A stretch of 64,000 bases of DNA from Lichenicola sp964247725 (lineage in GTDB: Bacteria > Pseudomonadota > Alphaproteobacteria > Acetobacterales > Acetobacteraceae), in the NCBI GenBank assembly GCA_964247725.1, contig CAXTVM010000003.1, forward strand, positions 97,405-161,404, given 5' to 3'. The notes beneath the pieces were generated by a model. That model worked only from the letters and a program-made list of their open reading frames with translations, ran no database searches and had not been told where the DNA came from. The position numbers and the translations under genes are program-made. This document shows positions 26,578-33,136 of this stretch, one piece after another (within the stretch, counting starts at the first letter, position 1; each line of letters begins with the position of its first letter).

Positions 26578-27227
26578 CCGCGCGCCGGCTCGCCCTGGCC
26601 GCGGCGCCGATCCTGCTGTCGCTGGCCGGCTGCGGCTTCCACCCGCTCTACGGCGCCGCCGACCAGGCCGCGATCGCCCGGCTGCCCGACATCTTCGTGC
26701 AGCCGATCCCCGAGCGCTCCGGCCAGGAGCTGCGCCTGGCGCTGCAGCAGCGGCTCGCCGGCTCCAGCGCGGCGCAGCCGCAGGGCTACACGCTGTCGGT
26801 GAGCTTCTCGGTCTCGGGCGAGTCCGTCGGCATCCACGGCGACAACACCGCCGAGCGCAACCGCGTGGTCGGCCGCGCCCATTGGACGCTGGCCTCGGTG
26901 TCGCCGGCGCCCATGACGCTGACCAGCGGCGATGCGCGCGCCGTCGACGGCTACAACATCATCAACGAGCAGTTCTTCGCCGCCACCGTCGCCGGCGACA
27001 CCACGCAGCAGCGGCTGGCCGACAACCTCGCCGACACCGTCGCCGAACAGCTGGCAACCTGGTTCAACACCCAACAGGCGCCGGCGGCGGCCGCGATCAA
27101 GGTGACGCCCTCGCCGACCCTGGCGCCGCGGGACGTCCCGGCCAACTCGGACCAGTCGCCGCTGACCGCGCCGGGCGAGGACGGGCTGCCCGCCTCCGCG
27201 ATCGGTCGCGACGCCCCGGGCCAGTGA
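26574..27227 (+). CDS. lptE: LPS-assembly lipoprotein LptE
   Basis: LptE plugs the LptD barrel at the outer membrane during lipopolysaccharide export. The 217-residue protein has a signal sequence and lipobox 'LSLAGCGFHPLYG', which is diagnostic. It continues with 'FVQPIPERSGQELRLALQQRL' and 'AVDGYNIINEQFFAATVAGDTTQQRLADNLADTVAEQL'. It overlaps leuS by 4 nt. About 45 C-terminal residues after 'NTQQAP' are Pro/Ala-rich and probably disordered. Confidence 0.92.
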   Translation: MTARRLALAAAPILLSLAGCGFHPLYGAADQAAIARLPDIFVQPIPERSGQELRLALQQRLAGSSAAQPQGYTLSVSFSVSGESVGIHGDNTAERNRVVGRAHWTLASVSPAPMTLTSGDARAVDGYNIINEQFFAATVAGDTTQQRLADNLADTVAEQLATWFNTQQAPAAAAIKVTPSPTLAPRDVPANSDQSPLTAPGEDGLPASAIGRDAPGQ

Positions 27228-27353
27228 AGGCAAGGCAAGGGGCTTTGCCCCTTGACCCCACCAAAGGCGGAGCCTTTGGAAACCGCTCTTATAGAATGGG
27301 TTCCAAGGGCCGCCGGCCCTTGGCGGGTCCAGGGCAGAGCCCTGGCCTTCCTT
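27228..27353. repeat. Modular palindromic element, copy 6
   Basis: Fills the space between the lptE stop and holA. It has AAGGGGCTTTGCCCCTTGACCCC, the hairpin CCAAAGGC/GCCTTTGG, and the right arm CCAAGGGCC/GGCCCTTGG followed by CCAGGGCAGAGCCCTGGCCTTCCTTG. Its last bases form the TTG start codon of holA, so the element is part of an operon leader. Confidence 0.75.
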
Positions 27354-28362
27354 GAAACTCGACGCCCGCCAAGCCCCCCGCGTGCTGGCAAGCCCGGCCA
27401 AGCTGCGGGCGATCCTGCTGCACGGCGAGGACGCCGGCCTGATCCGCGAGCTGGCCGCAACGGCGGTGACCGCGGCCGCCGGCACGCTCGACGATCCTTT
27501 CCGTCTCGCCACCCTGTCGCGCGACGCGCATGACCGGCTGGACGAGGAGATGAGTGCGCTGTCGCTGACCGGCGGCCGGCGGGTGGTCTGGGTGCGCGAT
27601 GCCGTCGACGGGCTGGCGGCGCCGCTGAAGCGGGCGCTGGACCGGCCGGGCGACGCCCTCGTGGTGGTGGAGGCGCCGGGACTGGCGTCGCGCTCGCGGC
27701 TGCGCGCGTTGGTCGAGGCGATGCCGGACGGCGCCGCGGTCGCCTGCTACCCCGAGGAGGGGCGGGCGCTGGCGGCGCAGGTCGGCCGCATGCTGGCGGC
27801 GCAGGACGTGCGCATCGACGCGGACACGCTGGCCTGGTTCGCGAGCCGGCTCGGCCCCGACCGCGCCGCCGCCCGAGCCGAGGTCGAGAAGCTGGTGCTG
27901 TATGCGGGCGACGGCGGCCGCCTCGGCCTCGACGACGTCATGGCCTGCACCGGCGACGCCGCCGGTGCGGCACTGGAGGACGCCGCCGCCGCCGCCACCG
28001 CCGGCGACCGTGCCGCCGCCGACCTCGCGATCGAGCGCAGCCTGGGCGAGGGGGCCAGCCCGATCGCGGTGGCGCGCGCGCTGCTGTCGCACCTGCACCG
28101 GCTGCGCCAGGCCCGGGCGATCATGGACGAGGAGGGCTTGGCCGCGCAGGAGGCGATGGCCCGCCTGCGGCCGCCGGTGTTCTTCAAGCGCGCGGCGGCG
28201 TTCGGCCAGGCGCTGTCGCTGTGGAGCGGCGCGGCGCTGGCGCGTGCGGCCGAGCAGACCCAGGCGCTGGAGCTCGCCTGCAAGCAGACCGGGGCCCCCG
28301 ACCAGGTGCTGTGCCGGCGCCACGTCGCCGCGATCGCGGCCCAGGCCCGCGCGCGCCGTTGA
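27352..28362 (+). CDS. holA: DNA polymerase III delta subunit
   Basis: HolA is the clamp-loader subunit that opens the beta clamp. The 336-residue protein has the family layout: 'AILLHGEDAGLIRELAATAV' near the N-terminus, 'RVVWVRDAVDG', 'DALVVVEAPGLASRSRLRALVE', 'AEVEKLVLYAGDGG' and 'FFKRAAAFGQALSLW'. The start appears to be the TTG at 27352, which gives 'KLDARQAPRVLASP', the usual beginning. This TTG is formed by the last bases of palindromic element copy 6 (GGCCTTCCTTG). Order leuS-lptE-holA is conserved in Alphaproteobacteria. Confidence 0.92.
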   Translation: MKLDARQAPRVLASPAKLRAILLHGEDAGLIRELAATAVTAAAGTLDDPFRLATLSRDAHDRLDEEMSALSLTGGRRVVWVRDAVDGLAAPLKRALDRPGDALVVVEAPGLASRSRLRALVEAMPDGAAVACYPEEGRALAAQVGRMLAAQDVRIDADTLAWFASRLGPDRAAARAEVEKLVLYAGDGGRLGLDDVMACTGDAAGAALEDAAAAATAGDRAAADLAIERSLGEGASPIAVARALLSHLHRLRQARAIMDEEGLAAQEAMARLRPPVFFKRAAAFGQALSLWSGAALARAAEQTQALELACKQTGAPDQVLCRRHVAAIAAQARARR

Positions 28363-28397
28363 TGAACGGCCGAGCCCAGGCTATACGAGCTCTGGTT

Positions 28398-28710
28398 GTC
28401 CGCGTAGCTCAGCAGGATAGAGCACAGGATTCCTTGTCACCAACTGGGCGCCACGAGGGGAAACCGCGTGGTGGATCCGCTCAAAGTCGGGGAAAGCTGA
28501 GGCGCTCTCGCGCCGTGCCGATCCCGAGCCAAGCCCGGCCAAGACGGCCGGGAAGGTGTAGAGACTGGACGGGCGGCACCTAAGGGTTCCGGCCTAGGGT
28601 GAAGGGACAGTCCAGACCACGAACGCGGCTCCGCCGATCGGGCCGCGGCGGCGAAAGCCGAAGTGGGATGAATCCTGGGGCCGTGGGTTCGAATCCCGCC
28701 GCGGACACCA
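28398..28710 (+). tRNA. tRNA-Arg(CCU), split by a group I intron
   Basis: Exon 1 is 28398-28434 and exon 2 is 28671-28710. Spliced, they give a complete cloverleaf. The acceptor GTCCGCG pairs perfectly with CGCGGAC (28700-28706). The D-arm is GCTC/GAGC with loop AGCAGGATA. Anticodon stem CAGGA/TCCTG encloses loop TTCCTAA, giving anticodon CCU. The variable loop has five bases, and the T-arm GTGGG/CCCGC encloses TTCGAAT. The discriminator A and CCA are encoded. Loop base A20 is the arginine identity element. A 236-nt insert interrupts the gene between the anticodon and position 37. Confidence 0.93.
28435..28670 (+). ncRNA. Group I self-splicing intron (Azoarcus-like, subgroup IC3 type)
   Basis: The insert follows the U of the anticodon and ends in G, as group I introns do. 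Its core closely follows my recollection of the Azoarcus pre-tRNA-Ile ribozyme: GAAGGTGTAGAGACTGGACG and GCACCTAAGG, then GGTGAAGGGACAGTCCA. P7 is GACTG (28563-28567) with CAGTC (28608-28612). P2 is CCACG/CGTGG with a GGGGAAACC loop. The guide that pairs with the 5' exon CCU is probably the GGG at 28446-28448; GGGAA in the P2 loop is an alternative. It has no open frame for a homing endonuclease. Introns of this type in tRNA-Arg(CCU) are known from other Alphaproteobacteria such as Agrobacterium. Confidence 0.9.
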
Positions 28711-28826
28711 AACCGGTATCGGACGACTTGACGAAAGCAATGGGAACGAATCACGCTCATGCACTGGAGCGTGGTTGAGCAATGTGCGGCCGTCAGTTGT
28801 CTCCGGCATCAGGAGGCGCAGCACGC

Positions 28827-29993
28827 ATGAAGTCGATTCTTGATGCGGTGATGATTTTAAGCGGCGATTTTGCTGGAGCATGGCGTCAAGATGTATCCGG
28901 ACCTGCGGAGTATCGCCACGCTGAAGATTTTGAGGTTCTCGGAGTCTATCGTGTCGGATTGAATGGTTTGCAGCCCCGACCATTGGATCGTGTAAGCTTA
29001 CAACGACACATTCGGAAGCGTGCTGAGCGATTAGGCTCGGCAGAGGCTGCCTTTGATGAACTGATCAAAGCAGTAGAGTGTAATCGTAGCACAGCAAGCT
29101 TTTGCATGGTATTGGTCGGACTACGAGTTAACAAGACCATAGATCTTACCCTAGAACTCTCTCTCCAGCCACTTTCGTCATTCATATTCACACCTTGGGC
29201 AACCAAGCATGTAGAAGAGAAAAATGGTTATCTGTCACGTTTGGATGGAGAGCCTCTACTACCAGGTTGCGTCCTTGTTTGGAAGGTTCCTTTTGAGCCC
29301 GTGCTTGCACATGCAACAGGCGGACTAGAGCAGCCGACTCTACAGCAAACAGCATATCTCGACACCGTCTTGAATCTTCTATCAACAGCCGCCTGTAGGC
29401 CGGTAGCACCAGTGCTGGTCTACATTACAGACGATGATGAATTGTTCCCGGTACCGGGAGACGGGTTGGTCTACCGGAACTTTGGGTGGGGCGGGGCACC
29501 AACTATGATAGAGCAGGCCGATGCAGTTGCTAGTGAAATTGTTCCATTCTTCCAAGATTATTTCGCATTTAAAGGGAGTTATCAGGCTATTAATTTGGCT
29601 ACCAGACGACTATCACGCAGCATGGGGATCGGGATACTTTAGGATAGAGCGATCGATCTTGGTGCGGCACTAGAGGCACAACTACTCTTCACGGACGGGG
29701 GGCAGAAACGAGAAACTGCCCAGGAAGTCAGCTATAAGATGGGAGTGCGGGCGGCGTGGCTTCTTGGTTCAGACGGAACCACCAGGAGAGAGATCTTCAA
29801 AGAGGTACGGGAGCTGTATAAATTACGGTAGACGGCCGCACATGGCGACCGCTTCTCAGAAAAGAACTGGCCCCGCGTTTCTCGTCAGTTAGACAACGGT
29901 ATAGTTATGGTTAGGAAGGTGATCTGTGCCATCCTTGCAAAAGGTAAATGGTTTGACTGGAACGACCTCGTTCTAGGTGCTGAAGGTTGTTAG
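28827..29993 (+). pseudogene. HEPN-like accessory gene interrupted by two in-frame TAG codons
   Basis: The frame opens at the ATG at 28827 (AGGAGG ten bases upstream) and runs 271 codons to a TAG at 29640-29642. Translation continues sensibly in the same frame through a second TAG (29829-29831) to a third at 29991-29993, 388 positions in all. The continuation begins 'DRAIDLGAALEAQLLF', then 'MGVRAAWLLG', 'TTRREIFKEVRELYKLR', then a stop, then 'TAAHGDRF' and 'AILAKGKWFDWNDLVLG'. This matches, from memory, the C-terminal HEPN-like segment of a family of large uncharacterised proteins. The second TAG falls inside the R-X4-H motif. Base composition is far AT-richer than its neighbours. The N-terminal part has no function I recognise. 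Confidence 0.7.
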
Positions 29994-30523
29994 GCTTCAA
30001 CGCTAGTTCATCAGCTTTCACAGCCACTTCAAGACCACTCGAGCCACCACAGCGCCCAACGCGATCCACTCCCACGCCGCCGGCACGCCTGGCCTCTCAG
30101 CCTTCCTGAACGCTGCATCAGGCGGGAACGGCGCCTCCAGGGCCTCCTCCAGGCGCAACGCCTGTTGGCGGTGTAGTCGAGGCCAAGGGCGTGTAGGAGC
30201 GGCACCCCGCGAGGGCTTCAAGGACCGTAAGGATCCTCGAAGACCATAAAGGACGTCGCGTCACCTCCCATGGACCAGCGCCATGATGTCCGAATGCGCG
30301 CCCCTCAGGGCCGCCGCAATGGCCGCTGGATCACGCATGGAGACTGGGACGCCCTTGACAACTGCGGCCTAGCCACATCTCAACACTTTGGCAAATTATC
30401 TGCATCCTTGGCCTAAGAGGCCGCCGAATGGATTAGCGTGACATTCGGCTGTGACGTGGCGGGAAACAGGCGCCGCAGGGAGTGCGATTGAAACTCGGTT
30501 ATTGTAGATTGCACCCCTCCGGC
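29994..30523. other. Accessory remnant region without a convincing gene
   Basis: Between the broken HEPN-like gene and the GntR regulator I see only short minus-strand frames. One (30018-30221) would encode 67 residues ending in a hydrophobic 'WEWIALGAVVARVVLKW' helix. Another (30261-30338) would encode 25 residues ('MRDPAAIAAALRGAHSDIMA'). They may be decayed accessory genes. I found no repeat of the tRNA 3' end that would mark an attachment site. Confidence 0.4.
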
Positions 30524-31369
30524 ATGACCGTATCGCAGGATCCACCAGACCAGATGCCCAACGTCCGGCAGAACAGGGAACGGACCGCAGCGACCGGCTC
30601 CATGGCCGGCGGCAAGGCCTACGAGATCATCAAGCTGTCGATCCTGGACGGCCGCTTCCGGGTCGGCCTGAGACTGAAGGAGAACGAGCTGACGGCGCTG
30701 TGCGGCGTGTCGCGCACTCCGGTCCGGGAAGCCCTGCGCCGCCTCGCCAGCGAGGGGCTGGTCGTCATCACGCCCAACGTCGGGGCGGAGGTCTCCGGCA
30801 TCGCATCGGGAGAGCTGGAGGAAATCTACACCCTGCGCGGAATAGTCGAGAGCCATGCGGCGCAGCGTGCGTCCTCGCGCATCACCTCGGAGGCGCTGGT
30901 GCGGCTGAGGCAGCTCGCCGGCCTGATGGAGCAGGCGGTCAGGAACGGCACCGAGAGCATCAACCGCGACTTCACGCCCGCCAACGCCGAGTTCCACCAC
31001 ATCATCCTCGACGCCGCGATGAGCCCGCGCCTGTCGTCGATGGCGGCGCTCGTGATCGAGATCCCGCTGACGCTGCGCACGCTGGCGCGCTACTCGCAGC
31101 AGGATCGACGGCGCTCGCTGCACCATCACCGCGAGCTGATCGAGGCGCTGGAGGCGCGGGACGGCGTCTGGGCAGCCTCCGTCATGAAGAGCCACGTCCA
31201 CGCCGCCTTCCAGGCGCTGATGCGATCGACGCCGCCAGGTCCGGACCGCCTGCTCGACGAGGCGGCGGAGGTCGGGAGCACCGAAGAGAAGAAGGCCAGG
31301 GCGCTGCCCTGGACCCGTTGGGGCCGCGGGCCCCAAACCCCGATTCGTAAGAAGGTCATCCGTGCATGA
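30524..31369 (+). CDS. GntR-family transcriptional regulator (FadR/FCD type)
   Basis: The 281-residue protein has an N-terminal winged helix (residues about 32-95: 'AYEIIKLSILDGRFRVGLRLKENELTALCGVSRTPVREALRRLASEGLV') and a C-terminal FCD ligand-binding domain ('EEIYTLRGIVESHAAQRAS', 'FHHIILDAAMSPRL', 'HHHRELIEALEARDG'). Such proteins repress catabolic genes until a small acid or metabolite binds. The last 26 residues are encoded by palindromic element copy 7 and are not part of the fold. It is followed by an amidase and a convergent TonB receptor, which are its likely targets. Start chosen: ATG at 30524. Confidence 0.88.
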   Translation: MTVSQDPPDQMPNVRQNRERTAATGSMAGGKAYEIIKLSILDGRFRVGLRLKENELTALCGVSRTPVREALRRLASEGLVVITPNVGAEVSGIASGELEEIYTLRGIVESHAAQRASSRITSEALVRLRQLAGLMEQAVRNGTESINRDFTPANAEFHHIILDAAMSPRLSSMAALVIEIPLTLRTLARYSQQDRRRSLHHHRELIEALEARDGVWAASVMKSHVHAAFQALMRSTPPGPDRLLDEAAEVGSTEEKKARALPWTRWGRGPQTPIRKKVIRA

Positions 31370-31437
31370 CGGTACACCCTTAACGGATTGGGGCCTGGGG
31401 CCCCAGTGGGGTCCAGGGGCAAAGCCCCTGGCCTTCT
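31286..31437. repeat. Modular palindromic element, copy 7
   Basis: A full-length copy: AAGGCCAGGGCGCTGCCCTGGACCCG, hairpin TTGGGGCC-GCG-GGCCCCAA, inner pair CCCCGATTCGTAAG with CTTAACGGATTGGGG, hairpin CTGGGGCCCCAG and the terminal CCAGGGGCAAAGCCCCTGGCCTT. Its left half is translated as the C-terminus of the GntR regulator, whose TGA lies in the central loop (31367-31369). Confidence 0.8.
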
Positions 31438-31455
31438 CCCTCGTCCGACAGCCAT

Positions 31456-31465
31456 AGGATATCCT
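31456..31465 (+). promoter_or_regulatory. Palindrome before the amidase gene
   Basis: AGGATATCCT is a perfect 10-bp palindrome located 5 bp before the possible leader ATG at 31470. It is a candidate operator for the adjacent GntR regulator. The support is position and symmetry only. Confidence 0.25.
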
Positions 31466-31469
31466 GTCG

Positions 31470-31511
31470 ATGTTTGACGAGATCATCGAGGGCTGCGAGC
31501 GCTTCGCATGA
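31470..31511 (+). CDS. Possible 13-residue leader peptide coupled to the amidase
   Basis: ATG at 31470 opens a 13-codon frame (MFDEIIEGCERFA) whose TGA overlaps the amidase ATG (ATGA at 31508-31511). Small proteins precede AtzE-type amidases in some operons, but they are longer than this. It may be a coupling leader, the remnant of such a protein, or chance. No clear Shine-Dalgarno is seen. Confidence 0.25.
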   Translation: MFDEIIEGCERFA

Positions 31512-33136
31512 CCGGGCCGGCGGCGGCGATCGGCCAGCCGATGGTGGCGACCGGCTGGGCGCAGGCGGTCCTGCCGCGCAGCCGGCGGGAGCCGCTTCCG
31601 GGCCACGATGCCGCCGCCGGGGACGAGCCCGGCCATGCCGATCACCGGCTCGGCCGCCTCGCGGCCACGGTCCCGCCGGGGACGATCCCGCCGATCGGGC
31701 CGGCCGCGGGTGCCCACCCCGTGCCGACGTGCCCGCTGCACCGGCTCGGCGTCCGCGATCTGCTGCAGGCCTATGCCGGGGGCGTTTCCCCGGAGGCCGT
31801 GCTGGCCGCGCTGCTCCATCGCATCGGCCCCGACGGACCGGCGCCGGAGGCGGTGTTGCGCACGGTCGACGGCACCGAGCTCCTGGCAGCGGAGAGCGCC
31901 GGGCGCTGGCGGACCGGCACGCAGCGTCCGCTGGAAGGCATCCCGTTCGGGATCAAGGACGTCATCGACGTCGCCGGCGCGCTCGTCACGTGCGGCTCGC
32001 TGCTGACCGGCGAGCGGCGCGCCCCGCGCGACGCCACCGCCGTCGCCCGCCTGCGCGCCGCCGGCGCGATCCCGTTCGCCATGCTGGCGAGCAGCGAGTT
32101 CGCCTGCGGCAGCCCGGTCAACCGGCGCTACGGCGTGGTGCCCAACCCACACGATCGGAGCTGCTGGGCCGGCGGCTCCTCGACCGGTTCCGGCGCGGCG
32201 CTCGCCGCCGGGCTGCTGCCGCTGGCGCTCGGCACCGACACCGCCGGGTCGATCCGCATTTCGGCCGCCTTCTGCGGCGTCGCGGGGCTGAAGCCGACGC
32301 GGGGGCTGGTGCCGCGTACCGGCATCGCCACCCTTTCCTGGACCCTCGACCATGTCGGGCCTATGGCGCGGTCGGTCTCCGACCTGGCGATGGTGCTGCC
32401 GGTGATGGCCGGCCCGGACGAGCATGATCCGCTGGCGGCGGATCGGGACGAACCATCGCTTTCCCCGCACCGGCCTCTGCACGGCTTCCGGATCGGCCTG
32501 CCGACCTCCTGGTTCATCGAGCGCTGCGATCCCGCCGTGCTCGAGGCCTGGCACGGCGCCGCGCAGTCGCTGCGGCGGGCAGGGGCCGTGCTGGTGCCGG
32601 TCGAGCTCCCCGACTTCTCGCTCGCCAACGAGGAGGCGTGGATCGTGCTCTACGCCGAGCTCGCCTCCTGCCAGGAGGGCCGGTTCGACCGAAGGGACGC
32701 GTTCGACGCCGGAACCTGGGACCGGATCGCCCGCGGCCGTGCCTGCGGGGCGGTCGACTACCTCCGCGCGCTCCGCCGGCGCTCGGTGACGCAGCGCGCG
32801 CTTCTCGACGCCATGGCCGGCGTGGACGTCCTGCTCACGCCTGGCGTGGGCACCGAGGCGGCACGCCTGTCCGACCTCACGGTGGCGCTCGACGCCGAGC
32901 GGGTGGCACTCTACGAGATCGCCGCCCGCAACACCGCGATCTTCAACCATGTCGGTTTTCCGGCCCTGATGCTTCCGTCCGGCCGCGGCCGCAACGGCCT
33001 GCCCATCGCGGTGCAGCTGGTGGCTGCGCCCTTCCGTGACGGGCTCTGCCTGTCCGTCGGCGCCGCCCTGCAGCGTCTACAGATGCAGGGTGAGCTCGGC
33101 GCCGATCAGCCGGCCGGGTCCCTGGGAGACGAATGA
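31508..33136 (+). CDS. Amidase-signature family hydrolase
   Basis: The 542-residue enzyme has the amidase-signature triad region: the Lys in 'GIPFGIKDVIDVAG', the cis-Ser in 'CWAGGSSTGSGAALAAGLLP' and the nucleophile Ser in 'GTDTAGSIRISAAFCGVAG', followed by 'LKPTRGLVP'. Such enzymes hydrolyse amides or related C-N bonds; the substrate is not predictable here. The first 75 or so residues before 'LHRLGVRDLLQAYAGG' are Pro/Ala-rich and atypical, so the true start could be later. The last 20 codons overlap the 3' end of the convergent TonB receptor gene. It is probably controlled by the GntR regulator upstream. Confidence 0.85.
   Translation: MTGPAAAIGQPMVATGWAQAVLPRSRREPLPGHDAAAGDEPGHADHRLGRLAATVPPGTIPPIGPAAGAHPVPTCPLHRLGVRDLLQAYAGGVSPEAVLAALLHRIGPDGPAPEAVLRTVDGTELLAAESAGRWRTGTQRPLEGIPFGIKDVIDVAGALVTCGSLLTGERRAPRDATAVARLRAAGAIPFAMLASSEFACGSPVNRRYGVVPNPHDRSCWAGGSSTGSGAALAAGLLPLALGTDTAGSIRISAAFCGVAGLKPTRGLVPRTGIATLSWTLDHVGPMARSVSDLAMVLPVMAGPDEHDPLAADRDEPSLSPHRPLHGFRIGLPTSWFIERCDPAVLEAWHGAAQSLRRAGAVLVPVELPDFSLANEEAWIVLYAELASCQEGRFDRRDAFDAGTWDRIARGRACGAVDYLRALRRRSVTQRALLDAMAGVDVLLTPGVGTEAARLSDLTVALDAERVALYEIAARNTAIFNHVGFPALMLPSGRGRNGLPIAVQLVAAPFRDGLCLSVGAALQRLQMQGELGADQPAGSLGDE

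Noticed and set aside
28437..28983. Two reverse-strand open frames across the tRNA (107 and 129 residues, with 'GGIRTHGPR' and 'RRDSNPRPQD' type stretches)
   Set aside because: These are well-known false proteins read from the antisense of a tRNA 3' half. They lie on the tRNA and its intron.
29640..29993. TAG recoded as an amino acid in the HEPN-like gene
   Set aside because: The natural end of the frame is also TAG, the flanking genes use standard codons, and no suppressor or recoding element is seen. Nonsense mutation is simpler.
28711..30523. Integrase/attachment-site signature of a tRNA-borne island
   Set aside because: I found no integrase and no repeated tRNA 3' end by eye, so only an accessory patch is claimed.
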